In this document: positions 16,480 through 24,762 of the stretch, in pieces
Position numbering within the stretch: the first letter of the stretch is position 1
Layout: each line of letters starts with the position of its first letter
DNA from: Pseudomonas wadenswilerensis
GTDB lineage: Bacteria > Pseudomonadota > Gammaproteobacteria > Pseudomonadales > Pseudomonadaceae
Assembly: GCF_900497695.1 (NCBI RefSeq)
Contig: NZ_UIDD01000006.1
Span: 430,254-494,253, forward strand
Direction: 5' to 3'
DNA length: 64,000 nt
Program-made: the position numbers and the translations under genes
Notes under the pieces: generated by a model
What the model was told of the DNA's origin: nothing
The model's database searches: none
What the model saw: the letters and a program-made list of their open reading frames with translations, nothing else

Positions 16480-19400
16480 ATGGGCGCAGCACTTCTACCA
16501 GAAATCACCGGCGCCAAAGGTGGCGAGAAGAAGCCGAAAAGTCCGGTTGAGGCGCCGGATAGCCTGCAGTCGACGAACATCGCCAAGATCCTGCTGGCGG
16601 TGGGTGAGGGTGAGTTTGACGAAACTCCGACGGACCGTGATATCTACCTGGATAACACCCCGATCGTGGATGCCAGCGGCAATGTGAACTTCCCGGGGGT
16701 CAAGTGGGAGTGGCGCCCAGGCTCGATCGAACAGGATTACATTCAGGGTATTCCGGCGATCGAGAACGAGACGACGGTAAACGTCGAGCTGCGTAGCGAC
16801 ACGCCCTTCACCCGCACCCTGAGCAATCTCCAGCTCTCCAGATTCCGCGTGCGGTTCTCCTGGCCCCGCCTTGCCAGTCAGGACGACAACGGCACGAACG
16901 GCTATCGCATCGAGTACGCCATCGACGTTTCTACCGACGGCGGGGCATTTGTCGAGTCCCTTCGTGGTGCTGTTGACGGCAAGACCACCAATGGCTACCA
17001 GCGATCGGAGCCTGTCAGCCTGCCGCCGGCCACCTCCGGGTGGGCTTTCCGGATTCGCCGCATCACACCAAACGCCAACAGCGGCACGATTGCGGATCAG
17101 ATGCTGATCGCGGGCTACACCGAGATCATCGACCAGAAGCTGCGCTACCCGAACACCGCGCTGCTTTACATCGAGTTCAATGCCGAGCAGTTCCATAACA
17201 TCCCGGCGGTAACGGTCAACTGTAAGGCGCAGCGCTGGCCTGTGCCGAGCAACTACGACCCGGTGACACGCACCTACACCGGCGTGTGGGATGGCACTTT
17301 CAAGCAGGCTTGGACCAACAACCCGGTTTGGGCCACCTATGGCCTGTGCGTCAACGACCGGTTCGGCCTGGGGAAGCGCATTCAGCCCTGGATGGTCGAC
17401 AAATGGGAGATGTACCGCATCTCGCAGTACTGCGACCAGCTTGTGCCGGATGGTGTAGGCGGCCAGGAGCCGCGCTACCTGTGCGACCTGAACTTGCAGG
17501 GCAAGGCCGAGGCTTGGACGCTGCTGCGCGATCTCTCGGCAATTTACAGGGGTATGGTCTACTGGGCTCAGGGCTCGCTGTACATGCAGGCCGACATGCC
17601 GCGTGCGCAGGATATCGACTACGTCTTCACCAGGTCGAACGTCATCGACGGCGATTTCGTCTATGGTGGCGCCGGCCGCGACACGCACTACAGCCGCGCA
17701 TTGGTGAGCTACGACAACCCGGCCAACAACTACGACACCGACGTGATTCCGGTAACCGACATTGCGTTGCAGCGCCGGTTCCGGGATCGGCCCATCGAAA
17801 TCTCGGCTATCGGCTGCACCCGTGCCAGTGAGGCCCAGCGCCGTGGCAAGTGGGCACTGCTGAGCAATAGCCAGGATCGCACCGTCTCGTTCAAGACGGG
17901 CATGGAGGGGGCGAACGTGCTGCCGGGCTTCGTCATCCCGGTGGCTGACGAAGTGGTCGCCGGCCGCCCGACCGGCGGGCGCATATCGGCTGCGCTCGGC
18001 CGGGTGATCACCCTGGATCGGGACACGCCAATCAAGGCTGGCGACCGACTGATTATCAACCTGCCCAACGGCACCGCCCAGGGCAGGACGGTGCAGTCGG
18101 TGAACGGGCGAGACGTGACGGTGACCACCGCCTACGCACTGCAGCCGGAGCGCGAGCTGCAGTGGGCGATCGACTATGAGGACCTGGCTGTCCAGTTGTT
18201 CCGTGTGCTGAAGCGTGTGCGCACCACCGAGGGCGAGTACGAGTTCACCGCCCTGGAGTTCAACCCCAGCAAGTTTGCCGCCATCGATACCGGCGCCAAG
18301 CTTGAGGAGCGGCCGATCAGCGTCATCCCGGTGACGACGGTGCCGCCGCCGGCGAGCGTAACCCTGACCTCGAGCTATGCCGTGGAGCAAGGCCTCGCAG
18401 TCAGCACCATGACCATCGCCTGGCCGGCAGTAGAAGGTGCCGTGGCCTATGACGTGGAGTGGCGCAAGGACAACGGCAACTGGATCAAGCTGCAGCGCAC
18501 CGGCACGACCTCGGTCGACGTGACGGGCATCTACGCCGGGGCATACCTGGCCCGGGTGCGGGCGGTGAGTGCCTTCGATATCTCGTCGGTGTGGAAAAGC
18601 TCCAGCCTCACGCAGCTGACTGGCAAAGCTGGATTGCCGCCGGCGGTGACGTTCCTCACCGCCACCAGCGAGCTGTTCGCAATCGGCCTGAAGTGGGGCT
18701 TCCCTCCTGGCGCCGAGGACACCCAGCGCACGGAGATCTGGTACAGCCCCAGCACCGATCTGGCGCAGGCGACCAAACTCACTGATCTGGCCTACCCGCA
18801 GAGCGATTGGAAGTACCAGGTCGGCGCAGGTGGTGTTTCGTTCTTCTTCTGGGCGCGCCTTATCGACCGTACCGGCAACATCGGGCCGTGGTTCCCGGTG
18901 GCGCCGAACGCTGTGCGGGGCATCTCCAGCACGGACGCCTCGCCAATTCTTGGCATGATCGTCGGCCGGATCACCGAAACCGAGCTCGGCCAGGATCTGG
19001 TCGAGAAGATCGACGGACTGCAGGAGCAGATCGACGCCCTGGATGGCCTGAAGGCGTACAGCCCAGACGAGGCGTACACCAAGGACCAGATGGTCGTGGT
19101 GGACGGGCGAATCTACCAGGCTAAGCAGAACATCCCGGCAGACCCTGCAGGCGGCAATGCGCCGCCCAACCCGGTGCTATGGACCGATGTCGGTCAGTCA
19201 GTTGAATCCATCGACGGCCTGGCCCAGCAGGTGGAGACCAACACCACCAACATCACCGAGGTGGGCGGCAAGGTCACGGCCACGGCCGAGAGCCTTCAGG
19301 CGCTGCGTGCTTCCTTCCGAGACGAAGATGCAGAGGGTGACCTTGCTGGCGCGCTGAGCCAGTGGGATTCGACCGCAGCGTTTGCAGTGGAGGTTAAAGC

Positions 19401-19953
19401 CAGCGCCTCCCGCGATGAAGCGATCGCACGCAAGACCGAAACTCTTGAGGCCTCTCTGGGCAGCACTAACGCAGCGGTCCAGACCACCAGCCAGGCACTG
19501 GTAAACCTGGAAGGCAAGGCCAGCACGATGTGGTCGGTGAAGACGCAGCTCAACTCCCAAGACCAGTATGTGGTTGCCGGCATAGGCCTGGGCATCGAGA
19601 ACGGTCCTGCCGGGTTGCAAAGCCAGTTCCTGGTCAGCGCCGACCGCTTCGCCGTGGTGAATGGAATCAACGGAAACCTTTCCTCGCCGTTCGTTGTGCA
19701 GAACGGCCAGGTCTTTATCAATCAGGCGTTCATATCGCAGGCTTTCATCAGGGAGGTGATTCTCGGGATGACGATTCGATCAGCTGCGGTCAACGCCGAG
19801 GGCTTGCCGCTTTTGGAGATCAATGTTCCGTCAGGCACGTTTACCTTGCGCGGCTCTGGTACTGGCGGCTCAACGATGCTCAACAACCTCGGGTTCTATG
19901 TGTACGACCTCAACAAAGTCCTGCGGGCACAACTGGGGGATCTGTCGGCATGA
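16480..19953 (+). CDS. Host specificity protein J homologue
   Basis: A 1157-aa central tail fibre. The first 560 residues hold the conserved tail-hub domains (VGEGEFDETPTDRDIYLDNTP cut, ALLYIEFNAEQFHNIPAVTV cut). A fibronectin type III-like domain lies around residues 625-715 (IAWPAVEGAVAYDVEWRK). A segment near 855-910 (AYTKDQMVVVDGRIYQAKQN, then PPNPVLWTDVG) looks like a CBM5/12-type carbohydrate-binding module. A DUF1983-type C-terminal domain is near 1030-1100. J determines the receptor; the C-terminal part is the likely specificity determinant. GGAGG ribosome site. Confidence 0.92.
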   Translation: MGAALLPEITGAKGGEKKPKSPVEAPDSLQSTNIAKILLAVGEGEFDETPTDRDIYLDNTPIVDASGNVNFPGVKWEWRPGSIEQDYIQGIPAIENETTVNVELRSDTPFTRTLSNLQLSRFRVRFSWPRLASQDDNGTNGYRIEYAIDVSTDGGAFVESLRGAVDGKTTNGYQRSEPVSLPPATSGWAFRIRRITPNANSGTIADQMLIAGYTEIIDQKLRYPNTALLYIEFNAEQFHNIPAVTVNCKAQRWPVPSNYDPVTRTYTGVWDGTFKQAWTNNPVWATYGLCVNDRFGLGKRIQPWMVDKWEMYRISQYCDQLVPDGVGGQEPRYLCDLNLQGKAEAWTLLRDLSAIYRGMVYWAQGSLYMQADMPRAQDIDYVFTRSNVIDGDFVYGGAGRDTHYSRALVSYDNPANNYDTDVIPVTDIALQRRFRDRPIEISAIGCTRASEAQRRGKWALLSNSQDRTVSFKTGMEGANVLPGFVIPVADEVVAGRPTGGRISAALGRVITLDRDTPIKAGDRLIINLPNGTAQGRTVQSVNGRDVTVTTAYALQPERELQWAIDYEDLAVQLFRVLKRVRTTEGEYEFTALEFNPSKFAAIDTGAKLEERPISVIPVTTVPPPASVTLTSSYAVEQGLAVSTMTIAWPAVEGAVAYDVEWRKDNGNWIKLQRTGTTSVDVTGIYAGAYLARVRAVSAFDISSVWKSSSLTQLTGKAGLPPAVTFLTATSELFAIGLKWGFPPGAEDTQRTEIWYSPSTDLAQATKLTDLAYPQSDWKYQVGAGGVSFFFWARLIDRTGNIGPWFPVAPNAVRGISSTDASPILGMIVGRITETELGQDLVEKIDGLQEQIDALDGLKAYSPDEAYTKDQMVVVDGRIYQAKQNIPADPAGGNAPPNPVLWTDVGQSVESIDGLAQQVETNTTNITEVGGKVTATAESLQALRASFRDEDAEGDLAGALSQWDSTAAFAVEVKASASRDEAIARKTETLEASLGSTNAAVQTTSQALVNLEGKASTMWSVKTQLNSQDQYVVAGIGLGIENGPAGLQSQFLVSADRFAVVNGINGNLSSPFVVQNGQVFINQAFISQAFIREVILGMTIRSAAVNAEGLPLLEINVPSGTFTLRGSGTGGSTMLNNLGFYVYDLNKVLRAQLGDLSA

Positions 19954-20291
19954 GTTTCGGCCTAAGAACGTTTTCGAGTACCGGGGTGATGGAGCTGGAT
20001 ACCACCAGCTTCACTTACCAGATTCTTCACAACGAACTGCTCGACTTCACCGCCACCACCACGCCCAGGACCATCAGCATCCCAGGCTTCGATCCCGATA
20101 AATGCTCGGCAGTCCTGCTGCCCATCGATGCAGTAGATGACAGCAATCGCGATACCCACGCAACGGCCATGCCGTACATCTCGCTCGCTCCGGGCGTGGT
20201 GACGGTGTTGTCGCGGCATCCAAATGAAACCGACTCCCGCTTTGTGACCCTGATCAGGGTCCGCCTACTTGTCATGAGGTTTCGAAATTGA
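19950..20291 (+). CDS. Phage tail-associated hypothetical protein, 113 aa
   Basis: ATG 19950 overlaps the J stop. The product begins MSFGLRTFSSTGVMELDTTS and is beta rich with little charge. It is translationally coupled to J and to the following TTG-start gene. Probably a small tail-tip or fibre accessory protein; no family recognised. Confidence 0.7.
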   Translation: MSFGLRTFSSTGVMELDTTSFTYQILHNELLDFTATTTPRTISIPGFDPDKCSAVLLPIDAVDDSNRDTHATAMPYISLAPGVVTVLSRHPNETDSRFVTLIRVRLLVMRFRN

Positions 20292-20965
20292 CCTTTGGAT
20301 TTTACGCCAAGAACGATGACTCCTTCGTCCAGATCGACTCGGAGAAGCCCAGGCTGTGCATGGTGCACAAAGGCAACTATGCGGCGCCTTCCGGGTTTGT
20401 GGCAAGCGTTGTGTTTCCAGCGCCGATCACCACCCAGGAGCCGCCCTGTATCTTCATCCGGCCCAGCACCACCAGTGCCACCGAGCTCTACCGGTACCTG
20501 AACATCAGCGGCAGCCCTGGTAACTGGACCGGTTTCTCGATCGAGGCCGCCAACGTCACCTACAGCCCGTCCGGCAAGTGGTTCGCCGCGGTCTTCGCTT
20601 CCCCCGGCAACAGTCAGTTTGGGCTGCGGCTTTTCGACGGCGGGACGAACCTGGTCTACGACTCGGGCGCCCCTGCGGTGATCTTCACCAAGGCCTCCAA
20701 CTCATGGGTCTATGTCGGGCAGGTCCATCTAGAAATCGCCAATGCTTACTACTACCGCACGCCTGTGGCAGCGAGCTTGGCCGAGGATGAGTACCTGATG
20801 CTCAACCCGTTCTCCCGTTCGATGCCGGCGCATGCAGTGCGGGCATCGTCGTGCGGTATCAGGATGCAGTACTCAGGCGGCTATCTGGAGATGTACCTGG
20901 TCAACGTCGCCGCCTGGACGGATATCGGCCGGGTTGCCGCGGTGTTCGCAAAGCTCAGCGTCTGA
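20288..20965 (+). CDS. Phage tail-associated hypothetical protein, 225 aa
   Basis: TTG start at 20288 within the previous stop (TTGA overlap). The product starts FGFYAKNDDSFVQIDSEKP and is beta rich with several aromatic residues. Both this gene and the 113-aa gene sit between J and the fibre, as in other Pseudomonas siphophages, and may form part of the distal tail. Family unknown. Confidence 0.7.
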   Translation: MTFGFYAKNDDSFVQIDSEKPRLCMVHKGNYAAPSGFVASVVFPAPITTQEPPCIFIRPSTTSATELYRYLNISGSPGNWTGFSIEAANVTYSPSGKWFAAVFASPGNSQFGLRLFDGGTNLVYDSGAPAVIFTKASNSWVYVGQVHLEIANAYYYRTPVAASLAEDEYLMLNPFSRSMPAHAVRASSCGIRMQYSGGYLEMYLVNVAAWTDIGRVAAVFAKLSV

Positions 20966-21015
20966 GCCTCAGGCTCAACCCCTACTTCGATGTAACCCAA
21001 ATTTCAGGAGATACC

Positions 21016-22197
21016 ATGCCCTGGTACAGAACAGGCAGCGTGGCGATTACTGCCGGCCAACAAACCGTCACCGGCACCGGCACGGCGTTTTCCGCCAACA
21101 GTCGGGTGGGTGACGCATTCCAAGGGCCTGACGGCCGCTGGTACGAAGTGACCAACATCGCCAGCGCGGCGGTGCTGTCAATCTATCCGGCCTATCAAGG
21201 CGCGACAGTCACCGGCGGCGCCTACGGGCTGGCGCCCATGCAGGGGTACGTCAAGGACGCTGCCGATAAGCTCCGCCAGATCGTTGAGCAGTGGGGCGCC
21301 ACCTTGGCGGGCCTGGGCAGTGTGTCGACCGAAGATGTTGTCCCGGTTGCAAAGGGCGGTACCGGCGGGAAAACTCAGGCAGAGGCCCGCAACGGCTTAG
21401 GTCTCGGCAATGCTGCCGTGGCCACCATCGGCACTGCCGCCGGACAGGTGCTCACCCGCGGCGCCTTCGGGCTCGGCGCTACCTGGGCTACTGGCCTACC
21501 ATTGGCGACCAACATCGGTGGCCCGCAGATCCAAGACAGCGGTTTCTATAGGTATTCCCCAGCAACTGCGGACAAGCCTGGTTTCGGCTCTGGCTATGGC
21601 ACATTGAGTGCACTTTCGGCGACTGTCGACGGGGCCGGAAACTACGGTACGCAGCTCGCAATTGATTATGCGGTGAATGCTATCGGCTTTCGCCGGCTCA
21701 CCGGCCCAGCCTGGGGAGGCTGGTGCGAGATCTATCACACCGGCAACACCACCCGAGGTTCCGGTGGCGCGCTGTCCGCGGCGTCGCCGATTGTGCGTAT
21801 CGCGAATGTATCCGACAGCGCGCGGCGCGACCTGCAGGAGCAAACCTTCCAGGGCGCCGGCGCCTGGGGCGTAGCCAATGACGAGGCTCGCGGCGTTCAG
21901 GTTGAGCGCATGGCGATGGGTGAGTATCGCATTGCTGGAAGCCTGGGCCTGGCTGTCGAAGGGTGGCGCACGCAGGACCCATGCTCACCAGATGGCGGCA
22001 GGCCGCTGGGTATTACCGAGAGCGAGCAGGGCGACGATGGCACCGTTACGGTTCGCCTGTTCAAGCAACGCTGGACGCTCACCGATGACGGCGAGTTGCT
22101 GTTGAGCAAAGGCGTGCCTTTGGATGTGCCTCTGAACAGTTGGATCGACGTTCGCCTGGACATGCCACCGCCGCCCACACCAAGAACTGAGCCCTGA
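21016..22197 (+). CDS. Tail fibre protein with pyocin knob-like domain
   Basis: A 393-aa fibre. ATG 21016 (MPWYRTGSVAITAGQQ) has CAGGAG upstream; the in-frame region before it overlaps the previous gene and is not used. Residues 1-75 look like the common N-terminal attachment domain of Pseudomonas phage fibres. VPVAKGGTGGKTQAEARNGL is the usual shaft motif. Residues about 180-245 (GFYRYSP, then AWGGWCEIYHTGN) fit a pyocin knob domain. The C-terminus ends in a proline stretch (PPPPTPRTEP). It should contact the host surface. Confidence 0.85.
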   Translation: MPWYRTGSVAITAGQQTVTGTGTAFSANSRVGDAFQGPDGRWYEVTNIASAAVLSIYPAYQGATVTGGAYGLAPMQGYVKDAADKLRQIVEQWGATLAGLGSVSTEDVVPVAKGGTGGKTQAEARNGLGLGNAAVATIGTAAGQVLTRGAFGLGATWATGLPLATNIGGPQIQDSGFYRYSPATADKPGFGSGYGTLSALSATVDGAGNYGTQLAIDYAVNAIGFRRLTGPAWGGWCEIYHTGNTTRGSGGALSAASPIVRIANVSDSARRDLQEQTFQGAGAWGVANDEARGVQVERMAMGEYRIAGSLGLAVEGWRTQDPCSPDGGRPLGITESEQGDDGTVTVRLFKQRWTLTDDGELLLSKGVPLDVPLNSWIDVRLDMPPPPTPRTEP

Positions 22198-22199
22198 CC

Positions 22200-22226
22200 A
22201 CCCGCCATCGAGCGGGTTTATTTTTG
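22200..22226 (+). terminator. Hairpin after the tail fibre gene
   Basis: Stem ACCCGC / GCGGGT, 6-base loop, then TTATTTTT. Lies between tail fibre and endolysin. Confidence 0.7.
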
Positions 22227-22239
22227 CCTGGAGAAACGC

Positions 22240-22863
22240 ATGCCCCCTTTGAGCGAGCAGCAGTTGCTGCAGATCCTCCCGAACGCCCGCCCAGTCGCGG
22301 GCATTTTTTTGCCTGCACTGAACCGGGCCATGGCCCGCCACAAGATCGACAGCCCGGTGCGCGTGGCGGCGTTCCTGGCCCAGGTCGGGCATGAGTCGGG
22401 CCAGCTGCGCAACCTGGTGGAGAACCTGAACTACAGTGCCGAGGCGTTGGTGCGTACTTGGCCCAGCCGGTTCACCGCAGTGTCGGCGGCGGCCTGCGCG
22501 CGGCAGCCGGAGAAGATCGCCAACATCGTGTACAGCGGGCGCATGGGCAACACCTGCCCGGGGGACGGCTGGCGGTACCGTGGCCGCGGCCTGATCCAGC
22601 TCACCGGCCGCTCGAACTACGCCGCCGCCGGCGCTGGCTTAGCTCTGCCGCTGGAAGAGAAGCCCGAGCTGCTCGAGCAGCCCGAGCACGCCGCCATGTC
22701 CGCCGCCTGGTGGTGGTCGACCCACGGCCTGAATGAGCTGGCCGACGCCGGCCGCTTCCAAGACATCGGCAGCGTGATCAACACCGGCAAGTCTGGCCGC
22801 GTGCCGCACGGTGCCGCTGAGCGAAAGGCGCTGTATGACCGCGCGTTGAAGGTGCTGGCGTGA
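22240..22863 (+). CDS. Endolysin, glycoside hydrolase family 19
   Basis: A 207-aa muralytic enzyme. GH19 motifs are visible: VAAFLAQVGHESGQL with E52 as likely general acid and E61 as second carboxylate, YRGRGLIQLTGRSNYAAAG, and AAWWWSTHGLNELAD. It has no signal peptide, so it depends on the holin at 710. Strong ribosome site (TGGAGAAACGC). An intrinsic-terminator sequence lies inside codons 16-24. The stop overlaps the GTG start of Rz. Confidence 0.92.
   Translation: MPPLSEQQLLQILPNARPVAGIFLPALNRAMARHKIDSPVRVAAFLAQVGHESGQLRNLVENLNYSAEALVRTWPSRFTAVSAAACARQPEKIANIVYSGRMGNTCPGDGWRYRGRGLIQLTGRSNYAAAGAGLALPLEEKPELLEQPEHAAMSAAWWWSTHGLNELADAGRFQDIGSVINTGKSGRVPHGAAERKALYDRALKVLA
22285..22309 (+). 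terminator. Terminator sequence inside the endolysin gene
   Basis: Stem GCCCGC / GCGGGC, loop CCAGTC, then A and seven T, in frame within the endolysin (residues RPVAGIFLPA). As sequence it is as good as the intergenic terminators here. Confidence 0.6.
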
Positions 22864-23384
22864 TCAGTGCGCGCACGATCGGCGCGACGGTTTCGCTGGT
22901 GCTGGTGGCCTGGGCGTTCTGGCGCGCCTACGAGCACGGGCGCTCGACCATGGATGTCGAGTGGCAGGCGAAGAGCGAGAAGCAGGCCAATGAGTTCCAG
23001 GCTGAACGAGAGGCTGCCGCGGTTGCGGTAGTCAACTGGCAGGGTGCAGAGCAGGCCCGGCGGCGCGCCCTAGAAGATCAACTGCAAGCCATCGACAAAA
23101 CCCACCACCAGGAGCTGACCAATGCTCAAGCAACTCAGGCTCGCCTGCGCGATCGCCTCGCTACTTCTGATCTCCGGCTGTCAGTCCTACTCGCCACCCC
23201 AACCCAGGGTAGTGGCTGCGGAGTGCCAGCCGCCGCCGGCGCCACCAGCATGGTTCATGGAGCCCCGCGAGGCGAACTTGACCCAGCGGCTGCTCAACGA
23301 ATTGTCGCCATCACCGATGCCGGTGACCAGGGACTGATTGCATTGGCGGCGTGCCAAGCGTATGTGCGGGGAGTGCGTAAATAA
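22860..23384 (+). CDS. Rz-like inner membrane spanin
   Basis: A 174-aa i-spanin. One N-terminal membrane helix (about residues 7-20, ATVSLVLVAWAFWRAYEHG) is followed by a long periplasmic coiled coil (EWQAKSEKQANEFQAEREAA). With Rz1 it bridges the periplasm and fuses the two membranes at the last step of lysis. GTG 22860 overlaps the endolysin stop. Confidence 0.88.
   Translation: MISARTIGATVSLVLVAWAFWRAYEHGRSTMDVEWQAKSEKQANEFQAEREAAAVAVVNWQGAEQARRRALEDQLQAIDKTHHQELTNAQATQARLRDRLATSDLRLSVLLATPTQGSGCGVPAAAGATSMVHGAPRGELDPAAAQRIVAITDAGDQGLIALAACQAYVRGVRK
23122..23337 (+). CDS. Rz1-like outer membrane spanin lipoprotein
   Basis: A 71-aa o-spanin wholly embedded in Rz in another frame, as in lambda. 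The signal ends LLLISGC with lipidated C20, and the mature part is proline rich (YSPPQPRV, CQPPPAPPAW). ATG 23122 has AGGAGC upstream at good distance. Confidence 0.88.
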   Translation: MLKQLRLACAIASLLLISGCQSYSPPQPRVVAAECQPPPAPPAWFMEPREANLTQRLLNELSPSPMPVTRD

Positions 23385-23429
23385 GGGGAAGGTGTTCGGT
23401 CGGCAGGACGCCGGAGGAGGGGAAGTAGC

Positions 23430-23450
23430 TGTACCAATTTTTGTACCAAT
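23430..23450 (+). repeat. Paired 9-bp repeat TGTACCAAT, candidate integrase arm sites
   Basis: Two exact copies with a 12-base period. Similar units with an 11-base period follow at 23625. About one helical turn apart, as expected for sites bound side by side. Role inferred. Confidence 0.5.
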
Positions 23451-23485
23451 TGCTTCGTTTCGGTGTGTGTTCGCGTGTAGAGCAG

Positions 23486-23522
23486 AGTGGCCAAACCCCC
23501 GGATTTACTGGGTTTTGCCACT
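23486..23522. other. Long inverted repeat at prophage end
   Basis: AGTGGC-C-AAACCC and GGGTTT-T-GCCACT form a 13-bp stem with one mismatch around an 11-base loop. It lacks a clear T run, so a terminator is possible but not certain; a core or accessory att element is another option. Confidence 0.5.
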
Positions 23523-23624
23523 TTGGCTCACACAGAAAAACGCAAAAAACATCTCTGGAGTATGGCCCAGATCCTGTCGATTGCCCTGCATCCGTTGGGC
23601 GGATCATGAAAAAGATTTAATCCC

Positions 23625-23644
23625 GTACCCATTTTGTACCCACC
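23625..23644 (+). repeat. Second GTACCC repeat pair
   Basis: CGTACCCAT then TGTACCCAC, 11 bases apart, related to the pair at 23430. Probably part of the same recombination site. Confidence 0.4.
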
Positions 23645-23709
23645 AGTTGAGTATTCCAGCTTCCCGATTTTCACTATCATCAATCAACTTGCGACACAGG
23701 GAAGATCAA

Positions 23710-24204
23710 ATGTTCAAACGTTCTGCTGCATTAGTGCTCGTGGCAATGGCGCTTTCTGCGTGCCAGCCGAAATGGAAGGAGATGACAGAAGAGGAGGTCA
23801 AGCAGCAGCGCGAGTTTGCCGAAGCGTTATGGGCCAAGGACAGGGCCAAAAACCCCAGCTATGAAGAGTGGCTCAGTGGGCAGATCAGCTCCAGCCGCTC
23901 GGCAGAACAGAACGTGGTGCAATTGATGTCCAGGTCGCTTGAAAGGTGTCTGGACAGATACGTCGAAACCTCTCCGGTCGGCTGCAGCAAGCGCTCGGTG
24001 GCCATCGTCGACAACTACTACTTTGACCATTACTACACTTCCAGCAAGAAACCACCGGCAGGGTACCTGACGGTCAGCCATGCTTACCTCAAGTGGTCCT
24101 CGGCGATGGAAGCGATCGCGCTTGAGGCATCCTGGCATGTCATTTCGGAACGCGCCCTGCAAGCGCGCGAGGCCATTTCGCGGGCATCGTTCCCAGGGCT
24201 TTGA
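23710..24204 (+). CDS. Lipoprotein of unknown function, 164 aa
   Basis: The N-terminus MFKRSAALVLVAMALSACQ is a lipoprotein signal with C18. The mature part is helical and polar with two further cysteines. ATG 23710 has GGGAAG upstream; the in-frame region before it is intergenic. It is the first gene outside the phage late operon. It may be host DNA or a prophage-end cargo gene; I cannot decide. Confidence 0.72.
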   Translation: MFKRSAALVLVAMALSACQPKWKEMTEEEVKQQREFAEALWAKDRAKNPSYEEWLSGQISSSRSAEQNVVQLMSRSLERCLDRYVETSPVGCSKRSVAIVDNYYFDHYYTSSKKPPAGYLTVSHAYLKWSSAMEAIALEASWHVISERALQAREAISRASFPGL

Positions 24205-24323
24205 AGGTTTGCTCCGGAGTCGTTGCTCAGTGCTGTTCAGGTTTCGATGATGTCGAGGATGGCTGGCACTGATGCGTATTTGTTACTGTCGTGACCTTCT
24301 TTGGTCAACCGGACGACCTCCTC

Positions 24324-24746
24324 ATGACAGTCAGCATCGAGTTCACTCAAAGCCCCACCGAGCAGCACCGCGAAGCCATCCTCCAACCGTTGCGGGCCTA
24401 TAACATCAGCCAGGCCGGTGAGCCTCGTTTGCAAACCATCGCCTGGTTGCTGCGCGACCCTCAGGGTGGCGAAGTCATTGGCGGGTTGTACGGCAAGATT
24501 TCTGCCGGGTGGATGTTCATCGAGCTGCTCAGCGTGCCCGAATCCTTGCGCGGCCAGGGTGTAGGACGCCAGTTGATGATTCAGGCCGAGGCGCAGGCAC
24601 GAAGCGCGGGCTGTACCGGTATCTGGCTGGATACCTTCAGCTTCCAGGCACCGGCGTTTTACCGCAAGCTCGGTTTTACCGTCTTCGGTGAGCTCGCCGA
24701 CTATCCGTCGGGGCATACCCGCTACTTCATGCGAAAGCTGCTCTGA
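24324..24746 (+). CDS. GNAT family N-acetyltransferase
   Basis: A 140-aa acetyltransferase. Motif A of the fold is seen as FIELLSVPESLRGQGVGRQL, the acetyl-CoA binding loop, and the C-terminal AFYRKLGFTVFGELADYP is the usual motif B. The substrate is unknown. I prefer ATG 24324 (MTVSIEF); a GTG at 24291 would add 11 residues, and neither has a strong ribosome site. Confidence 0.85.
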   Translation: MTVSIEFTQSPTEQHREAILQPLRAYNISQAGEPRLQTIAWLLRDPQGGEVIGGLYGKISAGWMFIELLSVPESLRGQGVGRQLMIQAEAQARSAGCTGIWLDTFSFQAPAFYRKLGFTVFGELADYPSGHTRYFMRKLL

Positions 24747-24762
24747 ACAAGGCTGGCAACAA

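Larger units (their letters stand above)
1..23650. mobile_element. Prophage 1, right part (late genes)
   Basis: This is a continuous block of late phage genes on the plus strand: holin, HNH, terminase, HK97-type head genes, lambda-type tail genes, tail fibre and lysis genes. Many neighbours overlap by 1 to 14 bases. The left end, with integrase, repressor and replication genes, is outside the window. The right end is placed by the last phage gene (Rz, ending at 23384) and by paired GTACC repeats that could be integrase arm sites. The exact attR core is not determined. HK97-like heads combined with lambda-like tails are common in Pseudomonas prophages. Confidence 0.93.
23385..23709. other. Non-coding prophage right-end region
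   Basis: A 325-base stretch without a convincing gene. It holds two close copies of TGTACCAAT (23430 and 23442), a long dyad (23486-23522), and two similar units CGTACCCAT / TGTACCCAC (23625 and 23636). The paired repeats look like integrase arm sites. The junction with host DNA is probably in or just after this stretch, before the lipoprotein gene at 23710. Confidence 0.5.

Noticed and set aside
16495..18390. 631-codon minus-strand ORF
   Set aside because: Antisense of J; no domain and against the late operon.
20851..21015. Upstream extension of the tail fibre frame
   Set aside because: Overlaps the previous gene and has no ribosome site; ATG 21016 has CAGGAG.
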